Counted from the stretch's first letter, positions 10,991 through 23,701 are shown. The stretch: 51,521 nucleotides of DNA from Hofstenia miamia (GCA_004352715.1 SCFE01000081.1:1029460-1080980); one strand, 5' to 3'. Notes: generated by a model not told the origin, from the sequence alone. A program made the numbers and translations.

Positions 10991-13052
10991 CTCTTGGTTG
11001 CAATATACAAATCAAACTGAAATAATCACACTTGATTTTATCATAATATTTTTTAATCACTTCTTTTCAATCTTAGTATCTTCTGCTACACTTGCAGCAT
11101 ATTTCTTTTTTATTTTGGATGATGCTACAAGTGCACCTGAACTGGACTCACACACAGTCCACACATAATTACTGATGCTTTCATAATTACTAATGCTTTC
11201 ACCATCAGCAGGCAGTCCTTCTGAGCACTCTCCATTTACTGAAAACAACACTGCTTTGCTCATCACAGTACCTGAGAAAGAGCTAAACAAAACTAAAATA
11301 TTTGCTTCTGTCAATAATCTTGGAAGAGTTGAACTAATTATTTTGTTCAGCATATTAGTGGCTATCAAAGAAATGCAATCCAAATCAGCCAACAAAACTA
11401 CACAATTGAACCAAAATTTAAACATATACTCTCTCAAACAGATAAGAAGATATGTCTCCTCAAATATTTGAGAGAAAAAGCTGAATTCCTTGCCATTGGA
11501 CAATCTATGCATCAACACCTTAAAGATATGGGATTACTAAGGACTTCCACATGCATTCATTCTTATCTGTGAGCAACTATGCAAGACTTAGCAGATATCA
11601 TACCTCTTTCTTCTGAATTAAAAAATTTGAAAAGAATTCTCATTAATTCTCATTCTAATAGGCAGAAAAGCTATAATGCTAAAGAAAGACAATTTTACAG
11701 ATAAGCATAAAAAAATAATTAATTATATAAAAGCTAATGTTTTCCATGGTGAAATAGTTCCTTTTCCTAAGGATGATGAGTTTAAAAAAATGGTTGAACT
11801 AAATTTACATAAAATGTAAAGCTTTTAAATTATGCTGTTTTCAATAATTCTAGCTTTTGTTATTTAGGATCTACTGCTGATAGAAGTTTATTAACAAAAA
11901 CAGAATCCACTACTCTACAAAAGACTATGTAATGCTTGAGAAGTCTTTCAAAGTCTTACACGTCAGTGTCCCATGTAATCAAGCAGCAATTGCTTGATGT
12001 AAGGACAGACTTTGCCAGCTCAAGGTCTTTTACCATGCTGCCTCCACATCTAAACCCCTTTTCAAATACACACAAACCCTTTTTACAAATGCTATCAAAA
12101 AAATTACAACAACTCCCACTTAAGCAGCCTTTACTCTCACTGCAAATATACTTGTGACAAAAGCATGCTGATATTATTTTAACACCACAAACATTGTCAC
12201 CAAATGAGGTTGACAGAAATAAAAACTTTCTTAGACTTTTCTAATGAAGGTAAATTTTAGTTTATATTTTTAACTCATGTTCTATCTTATTCTTATTATT
12301 CATTCTTTTAAATTCAAATTTCAATATTACCTGTGTTAGAAAAATCTTCTTGCCTAATTATAGACCTAAGCGAAGATACAACATAAACATGTGTAAGATG
12401 ATTTTCTTTCAAGTAATAAAACATTCTTACTTGTATTTTCTATTGCTAACAATATTATTACTAATATCAAGAATTGAAATTAATCCTAGTTATTTTAAAA
12501 TTAAAAATATTTAGGAATATTCATAATTATCAAGTATAATGACTTCAATTAATTCATTAAAATATTTACACAAACATTTTCAAAAATTCAGAATTCAGAT
12601 GACTCATTTTTGAAATAGGTACAAACTTTATTTTGAGCATAACTGAAACTTTGTTGAATTTAGGACAAATATAGTGAAAGACTAAATGTAGAGTCACTCA
12701 GGGCCCTTTATTTATTTTATTTTCACTTATTGGCACTCTCTTTAATTAATTTGGTGCTATTTCCATCATTAATTTAGTGATTTTTATTAATTTTCAGTGT
12801 TTCAAACTTAGTTTTCAAATTTATTGTAATTGTCCCCACAATTAAAGAGTATGTGTATTTGCTCATTTAATTTTTGAGGGAAATAAGTGAATTTTTAAAC
12901 AGTAAATATTTACCTTTTCTCTGTATAAATTAGGGAACTTATTCTTGCAATTGTCAAATAAATCTTGTTCTTGTTGGATAACATTTGCTCTTTTATCATT
13001 CATTATACTGCTAACCCTTTTAGATTATGTATTGATTTTTTGATAATGAAAC
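10991..13052. other. Decayed, possibly once-coding DNA of unknown origin
   Basis: Several short open frames with ordinary-looking residue mixes sit close together (11057-11518 minus, 11193-11471 plus, plus-strand fragments near 11460-11820 and 11936-12157). I recognise no domain and cannot decide a strand. This could be a badly decayed transposon ORF or chance. From about 12200 to 13052 it is plain AT-rich DNA. Confidence 0.35.
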
Positions 13053-13578
13053 TGTAAGATCTGGTGATAATGTGGGAGGAACTCCACTGTGTCTGGGGTG
13101 ATAACTTGCTCCTTGACAGATGTGAGCCCATATTGTGGTCACTTTGAGGCTACATATTGGTATAGGGAATAAAATAACTTTAATTCAATCAATTGGAAAT
13201 GCACATAACATCACACTATGCAAATATATTTTGCTGTTGGCATACACAAATACGTGGTAATTACACATTATTAATATCTTATTGCATGAGCTGAGATAAC
13301 AAACATTGAGCTAAATTTGATCTATTGAGCTAGAAATTAAACTTGAGACACACAATTAGCACCTTGGCAGGTAAGGATGTTTTCTAAAGATTTGGCTTCA
13401 GCATGATGCCATGTAAATTGGTCACTAGCTGGAATACCTTCTTGGAAATGGTTTTGGTTCCTTTCTTTCTTCTACAGTGAAATTGGCAAACTATGAATCT
13501 TCATTGGTTTTGTTAGAGTACAGGTCACTCTCAGTGATGGTAATCTTCTGCAACCTTCATACTGCTTGAGCTGCTACA
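13053..13578 (+). mobile_element. Candidate 5' LTR (526 bp)
   Basis: It is bounded by TG (TGTAAGATC) and CA (CTGCTACA), and followed at once by a sequence with the form of a tRNA-Trp primer binding site and then a gag relic. The left boundary rests only on the TG and a plausible length. No second LTR was found in the window, so this is a truncated element. Confidence 0.45.
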
Positions 13579-13596
13579 TGGTGACCCTGACATGAT
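13579..13596 (+). other. Primer binding site, tRNA-Trp type, decayed
   Basis: TGGTGACCCTGACATGAT immediately follows the LTR end. Animal tRNA-Trp 3' ends are complementary to TGGTGACCCCGACGTGAT. The two differences are both CG changed to TG or CA, as expected for methylated-cytosine decay of a once-perfect site. Confidence 0.6.
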
Positions 13597-13872
13597 ACAG
13601 AACTGTTCTAGTGTTTTCTTATTGTATTTGGTTTCATTGGGTGTGAGTAACCTGAGATGGATTTCCCCTGACTGTGATCTGTTTAACCACTCACTGATGT
13701 ACAACTTCACCTTATATGTAATTCTACATTGTCAATTCTGCAATCCAATGCCATTACTGAGCCTAACTTACCCATTCTTAGTGACGTTGTCACATTATTC
13801 TAGAATTTGGAATGATTATTGTACCTATACCTTGCTACCATCTGTCAGATGCTTTTTGTTTCTCCTACATAG

Positions 13873-15280
13873 TTGGATGTTTCTCCTACATTATTGGAAT
13901 TGTTATTGGAACCTTTTTCTCTTACTGTTACTTTTACTTGTTTATTTGTTCTTGTTCTTATGGAAATGGATTTTTCTATTTCTTGTAATGGGACTCCCAC
14001 TCAGAGTTTCCCCTGTGTGAGTGTTAGCAGTCTGGAAGCTGCCCCTCACACTGTTGGATTTGATTCTGTGGTTGCTTTACCTTTACCTACCCTGTTAAAC
14101 CCATTTCTGCTATGTCTACACCCTCCAAAGTATTTCTGCAAGAGATTCCCACTCATGCTACCTTGTTGAACCCAATTATTTTGTATAAGCCATTGTCACC
14201 TTCTCCAGAGTTACCAACAACTGAAGTTGAACAGCTTAGAGAAGCCCTCTCCAAGCAGATTTCTCAGCGCCATTCCTGTGAAGCCTGCCTTGATGCCTTG
14301 CAGGCAGAGCTACAACAACAAGCCAATGAATCTTGGCAACATGAGAGATGCTTGCACAACTCAATTTCTGCATTAGAGATGCAAGTTCAAGAACCTACCC
14401 CACGTTCTCCACCAATTTCATCAGGAGAACCTGAGTATGTAACTCATGCCTTTTTCAACAATGCTCTTGATGCTCTCTCTGAAAGATTTTAATGTATTAT
14501 CTCACAGACATTTTCTGCTCACATTTCTTGTGCTCTGATAGCACCCACAATGTCCCCAGTGACGCCTCCATTTGTCACCCCCTTACCTCTTTTACAGTTG
14601 GAGGCTCTACATTTACTCAGTCTGCTCTTTCACAAGTTTTGACACTAACCACCATAGCTAGGCCAGGCTCTTGTACCCTGAGCACTACAGTAGTGCCCAC
14701 AGCTCCTGTTAGTGTCACAGTCACCCCAACTGCTACAATCACTCCACCACCTCCTCTGAATAACCCTATCAGGTCTGTGACAACCAGTGGTCCATGGTTT
14801 ACCCAGTTGATTCTACTCACAGAAGGATTGGGAAATGTATCAGGAAACCTTTTCAATCAGCACTCAGTGTTGCCCAAATTTACTGGAAAGATAGACGAAA
14901 TTTCACAGTCATTCAAAGAGTGGGTCTTCCTTTTTGAGCTCACAATGAAACAGTATAAGACTACCCAAGATGCCACTGCTGCACAATTCCCCATGTACCT
15001 TCAAGGCCTTGCATATAATCAGTACATGATGCTGGACAGAGAGGTCAAAACAAATTATCAATTAATTGTTGGTCACTTTGAGGACCATTACAAAGTGCCT
15101 CACATAAAACAGCAATACAAGACACTCTTATGTGATCTCTCCTTCAAGAAGAGAGATGATGTCAGGACCTATATTACTCAGGTTGATAGACTCTTTTGCC
15201 TTAGCAAGTTGACACCAGAATACTCGCAACATGATCTCTTTTCATATATTTGTCAGGGATTTCCCTCCACCATCATTTAA
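13873..15280 (+). pseudogene. LTR retrotransposon gag relic
   Basis: A broken Gag-like protein lies 0.3-1.7 kb after the primer binding site. The frame at 14112-14492 encodes a Gln/Glu/Leu-rich stretch with coiled-coil character (around residues 40-100) and ends at a TAA. The capsid-like part continues in the +2 frame at 14492-15280. It is first Pro/Thr/Ser-rich, then LPKFTGK, FKEWVFLFE, YLQGLAYNQY and DDVRTYITQVDRL, in the order seen in Ty3/gypsy-type Gag (retrotransposon gag domain, roughly residues 125-262). Upstream, 13873-14110 reads in a third frame with matching content (SVSSLEAAPHTVGF). No zinc knuckle and no pol follow. At least two frameshifts or stops make it non-functional. Confidence 0.65.
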
Positions 15281-15982
15281 TTAGTTTTTCAGGAAATCTA
15301 AACAATAGATGCAAAAGTTGACATTTTGTTTTTAAAATGTATTATTTCACTGTAAAAAAATTCCATAAGTTTAATTCATTTTTCACAAATACAAAACAGG
15401 AAAAATTTTTGTCATACTTAACCTTTACAGGTGTATGATAAAAAAATTTAACATGCAATGTCATTAGTAAGATTTATACATATACATGCTGTTTTCATTA
15501 TTACACAATTATTACACTAGTTTTACACAATTGTCTTTTCTTTGCATTTATTTTTTGGTTTATGCAGATTTTCATGTGATATACATATTTGCTGACTGTT
15601 ACATCTTTTGTAGACTTTGCACATTTTTCAGTTTATTTGGTTAATGACTCTTGCATGGATGTATGCATTATATGGCTTTTTTGCTTTTATAGCTTTAATG
15701 TATGTATTCCTTATCTGCCCATATTATAGTTGGTATAGAAATGATAACACACTAACTATTCACCACCTTGTATTTGATATCAATTTTTCCAATCACTAGA
15801 AATGATTTCCAATCATTAAACTAGTAACAATTCAGTGCAGAGTCATATTCTAACCATACAAATGTTTGAAATTAGTCAATTATTCACATGCAAAAAATAC
15901 AGGTGGATCTCAAAGATTTTTGAGAAAATTATGAAATAATAATTTGTGGGCAAAAAACAAAGTCTATAAAATTGTATGAACT
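15281..15982. other. AT-rich DNA, no gene seen
   Basis: The gag relic stops abruptly and pol-like sequence does not follow. The small open frame at 15617-15799 is hydrophobic but has no recognisable feature. Confidence 0.5.
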
Positions 15983-16322
15983 TTATTATGACTTGAAAAT
16001 TTTAATGCATATCCAGTTAATACCATCCAAATGACAATAAAGCAAAAATTAATGTGTATAATTTATAGTTTCAGTAAACTACTAGTTAAAGAATTAGGAA
16101 AATTTAAAGTGCATGTGTTTATGCAAAATATTCAACATAGCAAAAATTGATATTTATAAATTAGATCAAAGATTAAAATTTAGAAACACTCATTTTAACA
16201 TGAAATATTATAATATAGATAGGTTTTGCAAACAAAAGTATCAATGTACCCTGTTATTTATGTATAGATGCATTTGAAATCAAACCACATTGACTTCAAT
16301 CTTTGAGTAAATAAATGTAATA
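15983..16322 (+). repeat. Direct repeat, partner of 17853-18182
   Basis: It aligns with 17853-18182 along its length. Shared landmarks are TATAATTTATAGTTTCAGTAA, GAAATATTATAATATA and TTCAATCTTTGAG. Weaker echoes follow near 18470-18580, suggesting an old, diverged tandem repeat. The LTR-like copy 3 and its gap lie between the two main copies. Confidence 0.6.
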
Positions 16323-16437
16323 CATGCATCATTAAATTCAGGAAAAACAAGCTTTCTTAGGAAATTAATTGATCAAGACGATTTTATTAGATATTCCAGG
16401 GCTATTGTTCACTTAACTATAGAATAATCTCTGCTAA

Positions 16438-16704
16438 TGTAACATCCTCCACCTAGCTTGTTACGCCGTGTTTAATCACTGCTAAGGGATGCTTAATAAA
16501 CTGCGGGTGAGGTGTTACCCATTTGTTGATCCATCAAACTTCTCTTTCTTATTAACTAGTTACGTTAATTAAGTACTCAGGTAATAACCATCACTGTTTA
16601 GGTGACTGGGCAGTATGATGTTTCCTCTTCGGTTGTTCCATGGGCTCCTGCCCGAAGCCGATCTCCACAACACAGCTCCTCCTCTTCTGGAACGATGGTT
16701 GAGT
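16438..16704 (+). repeat. LTR-like repeat, copy 3 (CG-containing, younger)
   Basis: It starts TGTAACATCCTCC and aligns closely with the minus-strand copy at 50795-50579. Shared blocks are GCCGTGT, GGGTGAGG, TTATTAACTAGTTA, CTGTTTAGGTGAC and TTTCCTCTTC. It contains CCCGAAGCCGATCTCC, where the old copies have TG or CA in place of CG. It runs into a gap. Confidence 0.6.
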
Positions 16705-17693
16705 NNNNNNNNNNNNNNNNNNNNNNNNNNNNNNNNNNNNNNNNNNNNNNNNNNNNNNNNNNNNNNNNNNNNNNNNNNNNNNNNNNNNNNNNNNNNNNNN
16801 NNNNNNNNNNNNNNNNNNNNNNNNNNNNNNNNNNNNNNNNNNNNNNNNNNNNNNNNNNNNNNNNNNNNNNNNNNNNNNNNNNNNNNNNNNNNNNNNNNNN
16901 NNNNNNNNNNNNNNNNNNNNNNNNNNNNNNNNNNNNNNNNNNNNNNNNNNNNNNNNNNNNNNNNNNNNNNNNNNNNNNNNNNNNNNNNNNNNNNNNNNNN
17001 NNNNNNNNNNNNNNNNNNNNNNNNNNNNNNNNNNNNNNNNNNNNNNNNNNNNNNNNNNNNNNNNNNNNNNNNNNNNNNNNNNNNNNNNNNNNNNNNNNNN
17101 NNNNNNNNNNNNNNNNNNNNNNNNNNNNNNNNNNNNNNNNNNNNNNNNNNNNNNNNNNNNNNNNNNNNNNNNNNNNNNNNNNNNNNNNNNNNNNNNNNNN
17201 NNNNNNNNNNNNNNNNNNNNNNNNNNNNNNNNNNNNNNNNNNNNNNNNNNNNNNNNNNNNNNNNNNNNNNNNNNNNNNNNNNNNNNNNNNNNNNNNNNNN
17301 NNNNNNNNNNNNNNNNNNNNNNNNNNNNNNNNNNNNNNNNNNNNNNNNNNNNNNNNNNNNNNNNNNNNNNNNNNNNNNNNNNNNNNNNNNNNNNNNNNNN
17401 NNNNNNNNNNNNNNNNNNNNNNNNNNNNNNNNNNNNNNNNNNNNNNNNNNNNNNNNNNNNNNNNNNNNNNNNNNNNNNNNNNNNNNNNNNNNNNNNNNNN
17501 NNNNNNNNNNNNNNNNNNNNNNNNNNNNNNNNNNNNNNNNNNNNNNNNNNNNNNNNNNNNNNNNNNNNNNNNNNNNNNNNNNNNNNNNNNNNNNNNNNNN
17601 NNNNNNNNNNNNNNNNNNNNNNNNNNNNNNNNNNNNNNNNNNNNNNNNNNNNNNNNNNNNNNNNNNNNNNNNNNNNNNNNNNNNNNNNNNNNN
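16705..17693. other. Assembly gap, 989 Ns
   Basis: The gap starts inside LTR-like copy 3. The 3' end of that repeat, and any element body, are probably hidden here. Confidence 0.95.
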
Positions 17694-17852
17694 GCTAACA
17701 AGTTTCTTATTTTGACCAATATTAAATCTTAGTTGCATTTTACAAAAATAAACTAAAGTTCATTAACTAAATTTTTTACAATTAATTTCAATTGATAATC
17801 ATTCGACGTTATTCAGCTTTTAGTTGCCTTTTTTGGATGATGCTACACTAAG

Positions 17853-18182
17853 ACCTGAAAAATTTAATTCATATTCAGTTAATATCATCCTAATGGTAGA
17901 ACAAAGCAAAAATCATTGTATATAATTTATAGTTTCAGTAAGCTACTAGATAAGAAATTGAAAATTTAAAATGCATGGAATTAAACAAAATATTCATCAT
18001 AGAAAAAATCGTTATGTATAATTTAGTTTCAAGCAGTAATTTAAAAACATACCCAATTAAATATGAAATATTATAATATAAATGGATATTAAAACAATAG
18101 TATCATCATACATTCTTATTTGTGTGTAGGTGCATTTTGAAACAAAAATGCATTGCCTTCAATCTTTGAGTTTTTGAAATCA
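17853..18182 (+). repeat. Direct repeat, second copy
   Basis: Partner of 15983-16322, offset by about 1.87 kb. See that entry for the shared landmarks. Confidence 0.6.
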
Positions 18183-20429
18183 CCTTCTAAATGTATGAAT
18201 GCTTGCAAATAGTGTATTTATTCACACATAAAATAATATAGAAATATAGTATTTTAAAGATAGATTGCTTAGAAATTTGAGAAAATTGCAAATTAATATT
18301 TGTAAGCATTTAAACTCTACAATATCAGTCATATGTCAAGTAGTAGGTTGAACATTGCTAAAAATTACAAAATATTAGTATGTGCTCAATTAAAATACAA
18401 GAGTTAGAAACCAGAAATATTACAAACATGGGAAATATTGCAAATTTGTACAAACAATGAAAGTAAAACTTAAATTCAGGGGATCAAATGTATACCAATG
18501 TTTCTATGTGTAATTGTATTTTGAGATCTAAACCAAAGTCCCAGCTTTACATGTATTTTGAGATTGAAATCAATGCAAAGTATCAGCCCACAAAGGCTAA
18601 AAATTCAGCTAAGTTGGATAAAACCAAAATTTAAATGTATATTCAGTAAAATTCAACAATCAACATACCTCTATAATAAAAAACCCAAAATAAAAGCATT
18701 CATTTCATAGCTGAGTATAAACCATGGATAGATTAACCAGGCTTTCACTTAAATTTACCCTTGTCAACCAGAATAATCATGATTTTGATCTAAACATGAC
18801 TATTTTCAAAAGATATGACTCATTAAGTAGAACAAAGAACTTTAAAAAATACAATATTATTACATTATTAACTTAACAAATATTATTTGAATTCCCTTTT
18901 GTTCTTAGTTAATTCAACATTCCACCTTCATTCTTGACCTGTGTTTGTTTAGTGATTACAATCTCAATGGAAACTAGACAAAATTTTTGACCCAATAAAT
19001 TCTTCTTATTAACAGTAGAAATCATCTTGTCAAATGATGTTTATTAATGTGTATTCTACATATTGCATAATGTAATTTGTAGAATGTCTTAAAATGGGTA
19101 TTGATATGCGATATTAAATATAACACATAAAAACAAAACCATTAACACTTTGAAATACAAAAAAATCTTAATATACAACAAAGAATTGTCGAATTTAAGT
19201 GCATGTACGTTTTTCTTTCTTCTTTTTTGATGTTTATACTAAAACTGTCATGAAGTTTGCATTTTGTTCAATGATTAATTTTAACACATTATTCAGTTTT
19301 CACAATGATTCAAGTGGTGACGGTTGAATTCATTCAATAATGTAAGGTATTTTTGCATTTTAAAAAGTTAAATATTACTAACTTTGTTTCATGTGATTAC
19401 AAAATAATATACAAATTTCACAATGTTTTTACACGTTTAACATTTTTGCTAACAAAAATTTAAATTAGATTTGATGAAAATCAATTTTTAAAGGAGAATT
19501 ATTTCTAATTACACATCAATCTGAAAGCATCGTGGAGAAAATAAATCCAAAAAACAAAACTTAAAACAATACAAAATCTAAGGTCAATTTCTTCTTTCAC
19601 ATTATTTGATTAATAACCTTTTTTTGGAATATAATTTTGAGATCTATGCATTTAGAAATGTAAAGTTGAGGTGCATGCAAAATCAAAACGTTATGCAAAA
19701 CCAATATTTGTCAATTGTGTTAAAAAATGTACTAGTGAAACCATAACAAATGGAAACACTTCAGATGTATTAAAACCCATAGCAATACATCAAAATCTGA
19801 AGCTAAATCTAGTAATATATATACATAATTTAGACTATCAAATCGTGGAAAAATTCTTGGAAATNNNNNNNNNNNNNNNNNNNNNNNNNNNNNNNNNNNN
19901 NNNNNNNNNNNNNNNNNNNNNNNNNNNNNNNNNNNNNNNNNNNNNNNNNNNNNNNNNNNNNNNNNNNNNNNNNNNNNNNNNNNNNNNNNNNNNNNNNNNN
20001 NNNNNNNNNNNNNNNNNNNNNNNNNNNNNNNNNNNNNNNNNNNNNNNNNNNNNNNNNNNNNNNNNNNNNNNNNNNNNNNNNNNNNNNNNNNNNNNNNNNN
20101 NNNNNNNNNNNNNNNNNNNNNNNNNNNNNNNNNNNNNNNNNNNNNNNNNNNNNNNNNNNNNNNNNNNNNNNNNNNNNNNNNNNNNNNNNNNNNNNNNNNN
20201 NNNNNNNNNNNNNNNNNNNNNNNNNNNNNNNNNNNNNNNNNNNNNNNNNNNNNNNNNNNNNNNNNNNNNATATATATTTATATTTGAATACAATGAGTAA
20301 ATCTGCTTGAAAAAGTATTTATTTCATTTTATTAGTTTCTGATAATTGTAATTTAAGCTATTTATTTCTATATTTAGAAAATGCTCCAAAGTTGTTTTAA
20401 TACCTAATGTACAAAATGTAGTTTAAATC
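18183..20429. other. AT-rich DNA with a 405-N gap, no gene seen
   Basis: Ns occupy 19865-20269. Near 18470-18580 there are weak further echoes of the 15983/17853 repeat. The open frame entering the gap (19671 on) has no motif. Confidence 0.5.
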
Positions 20430-21600
20430 ATTTAACGATTGCTGTTGTGTTCTTATAATCTCATAAGCAATTACACGTATATATTAATTTAAGATTTATG
20501 TACTATATGTATGCTTAAATATACATGTATTTTATATAGCTTTGATGTTCATCTTCAATTTAAAAATTTTGCTTCTTTTCATGCAAAATCAATTTAATCA
20601 TTTTTGCGTCAATGTATTTTTTTATGAAAATTTGTTAGTCTTTTCGTAATTAAAAATGTTTTCTGAGTTTCATGACATCTTAGTAATTCGTTTTTAAAAT
20701 GGCGTTATGTATTCATTTGTGATTATTAAAATTTACCATTGACTAAAGAAAAATGTGAATGTTAACATTTTCTCAATAATTATAAAGTTTTTATTTTAAA
20801 TTCATAAACTATTAAACAACTGCAATTACTTTAACAATCATTGATTTGTAGAATTTATATTGGAAAAAAAATATTTCCAAATGCAAGTAATTTTGTTCAA
20901 AATGGTAAAAGAAATCACAAAAAGTAAAAAAAATTTCCAAAGGCAAGTAATTTTGTATGAAAAGGCAAAACAAATCACAAAAAGGAAAAAATATTCTAAA
21001 AGGCAAGTAATTTTGTTCAAAACGGTAAGACAAATCATCGATGCAATGGAAAAACGTCGGAAAAAATGTAAGTCTACAAACGTGGAAAAGCCGTATACCA
21101 GGGGTTTATTTAATTTTTAATATAAAAGACACCAATAAAATTTTAAAATGTAAGCAATTTCTTATAATATAAAATTCATATTTTTAAACGTTTTGTATAT
21201 ATGTGTATCAATAAATGCTAACAACCAATTTACGACACTAATAAGAAAACATGTTAAACAATCTTGAAACGTTTCATATAAAAATTCCTACTTGCAATAT
21301 TTTATTCTTGAATTCAACAAGAAATATTTATTGAAAATATATTCATTTCATTTGTATCAGAGACAGTGATTGATAAATTGTTTTACTTTATTAAAATTTT
21401 AGTTTTGTAGCATCTTTCATTTACATAATTGTATAAATTGGGAAAAACATGTAATAATTGAGATTGTTTTCCAACTCGTGAAAAAATTCTAGTTTTATAT
21501 GATTTGAAAGTGTTTTATTTAATTGTTAAAGGGATTTCATGTTTATGATTGGATACATTTTTGACATTGAGCACTGGTAAATATAGTTTTGATATTTTAA
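20430..21600 (+). repeat. Local duplicated unit, copy A, with minisatellite
   Basis: The order is a left block near 20440-20570, a minisatellite at 20868-21040, then a right block at 21180-21580. The left block recurs near 24100-24210 (TTTGATATTCATTTTCAATTTAA). The right block recurs at 23850-24030 and 25330-25710 (ACCAATTTACGAC, TTTTATTCTTGAATTCAAC, GTGAAAAAATTCTAGTTTTA, GGATACATTTTTGAC). This is segmental or tandem duplication of a unit of roughly 1-1.6 kb, now well diverged. Confidence 0.6.
20860..21120 (+). CDS. Hypothetical 86-aa ORF made of a 20-residue repeat
   Basis: The minisatellite period is 60 bases, so the frame stays open through three units of 20 residues, each containing a block like RQVILF or MQVILF followed by a K/T-rich stretch. 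A basic tail follows (MEKRRKKCK). The translation is Lys-rich, with no recognised domain, signal peptide or membrane segment. The related array at 24532-24790 has a 41-base period and does not preserve a frame, which argues against coding. I list it because the in-phase period is conspicuous; an accidental ORF in a minisatellite is the more likely reading. Confidence 0.2.
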   Translation: MEKKYFQMQVILFKMVKEITKSKKNFQRQVILYEKAKQITKRKKYSKRQVILFKTVRQIIDAMEKRRKKCKSTNVEKPYTRGLFNF

Positions 21601-21783
21601 ACTGACTGCATAATATTTTAATTTATACTGATATAATTACTTGTCAACATTATCAGAGTGGTAGCATCCCATTATTGGATCAAATACCCTTATTCACAAT
21701 ATATAGTGTAAATGATCAGCCATTCATCAATTATGAAAAGACTCATATAATTTATAAAACAACTTCAAAGTCATTCATCAATA

Positions 21784-23701
21784 GATAAGATAAGATAAGA
21801 TAAGATAAGAGAATCTTTATTCAAATAAATGTTAACAATTAAATAACTGATAATTTATTTGAATAGCGTCATTAAATTCACAAAAACACATATATACAAT
21901 TCACATAAATTACAAAAGAAATCTTGCAGGCTATGGATAAATTACTATAGTACTATTTTAATAACGAGTTATAGTATAGTCATTGTTATAAAATTTGTAT
22001 CCTAGCCATGACTTTCCAGATATATATTTTTGCTTAAGGAAGATTTTTAAATGCTTTTTAAAAGGTTTCAATTTTTCAATATTTTTAATTTCTTTAGGTA
22101 GCGAATTCCAGGTTCGAATGGCGACATTAATGAAGGATTTCTTTAAAACATTCTTCTTATACTTAACGCATGTGAAAAGCTTTGATCTTGAATTCTGTTT
22201 ATGAATAAATCCCGGTATTTTAATCGTATTATAAGGTGGTAGGTTTCTGATTAGTTTGAAGAATGTCAGAAGGGTATTTAACATAACTAGTTGTTTTGGA
22301 AAAAGAATTGACCTAGAAATGTACTGTTTGGTTTGCGATGAGTTTTTCGTTGTGATATTTAATGCCCATCTTAATTGAATATTAAGTTTTTTATAAAGCA
22401 CTTCGTTTAGATCAGTAAATAAAATGTTTGCGTAATTAAGGTGACTCATGATGAAAGCATGGAAGAATTGAATTATGGCACAAGGTGGTAATTGCCTAAC
22501 TACTAGTGTCATACTTTTTATACCTATAGCTAATTTTCTAACTATCAGATTGATGTGAGAGTTGAATTTTAGCTTTGAATCAATTGTTACTCCTAGNNNN
22601 NNNNNNNNNNNNNNNNNNNNNNNNNNNNNNNNNNNNNNNNNNNNNNNNNNNNNNNNNNNNNNNNNNNNNNNNNNNNNNNNNNNNNNNNNNNNNNNNNNNN
22701 NNNNNNNNNNNNNNNNNNNNNNNNNNNNNNNNNNNNNNNNNNNNNNNNNNNNNNNNNNNNNNNNNNNNNNNNNNNNNNNNNNNNNNNNNNNNNNNNNNNN
22801 NNNNNNNNNNNNNNNNNNNNNNNNNNNNNNNNNNNNNNNNNNNNNNNNNNNNNNNNNNNNNNNNNNNNNNNNNNNNNNNNNNNNNNNNNNNNNNNNNNNN
22901 NNNNNNNNNNNNNNNNNNNNNNNNNNNNNNNNNNNNNNNNNNNNNNNNNNNNNNNNNNNNNNNNNNNNNNNNNNNNNNNNNNNNNNNNNNNNNNNNNNNN
23001 NNNNNNNNNNNNNNNNNNNNNNNNNNNAATTGCAATTAATTATAGAATGCATGTCATTTACATAAATACTAAAAAGAAGAGGACCTAGAATCGTACCTTG
23101 AGGCACCCCATTGCAAACCGGTAACCATTCTGAAAAAATATCATTTAATTTAACTCTTTGGAATCTTTGACTGAGGTAACTAGTTATCAATTGTTTACTA
23201 TTACTAGAAAATCCTAAGTAAGATAGTTTTTCAATTAGAATGTTATGATTAATCGAATCAAAGGCTTTTGAAAGATCTAAACAAGCTATAGCTACAAATT
23301 TATTAGAATCAAGTGATGCTCTCCAAGTTTCAGTAGCGTTTAATAGTGCATCAGTTGTTGAGAAATTTTTGCGAAAACCAAATTGCGTGTTTGATAATAA
23401 ATTATATTTATTTAAATGTTCAGTTATTTGATTATGTAATATTCTTTCGAATATTTTGCTTATTGGAGAAGTAATTGAGATTGGCCGATAATTAGTGGCA
23501 ATTGATGGGTCGTTTTTCTTAAAAATAGGAGTAATGTGAGCAAGTTTTAAATTATCCGGGAAGTAATTTAGTTTTATGCATTCATTAAAGATAAAATTTA
23601 ATGGATTTGCAATGATGTCTGCAGTAAGTTTAAGGGCCCATGAGGGAATGCTTGAGGGACTGCTTGATTTGTTGGTTTTAAGCTTATTGATTGACTTAAT
23701 A
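21784..23701 (-). mobile_element. CR1/L2-like non-LTR element, 5'-truncated copy
   Basis: On the minus strand it matches the 3' half of the element at 26812-31140 almost base for base. It starts in the RT domain (SIKSINKLKTNKSS, matching 29428 on) and ends with the same 3' UTR and about five TTATC repeats (GATAA units at 21784-21809 on the plus strand). Visible RT parts are motif A LDLSKAFDS, motif B GVPQGTILGPLLF, and the C-terminal RTWNSLP block. Motif C lies in the 441-N gap at 22597-23037. Only a few substitutions separate the copies, so insertion was recent. Truncation at the 5' end is the usual result of incomplete target-primed reverse transcription. Confidence 0.85.

Noticed and set aside
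13592-14020. Plus-strand 142-aa ORF after the primer binding site as a membrane protein
   Set aside because: Its Leu/Phe-rich part is the wrong frame of T-rich DNA overlapping the better-supported gag frames.
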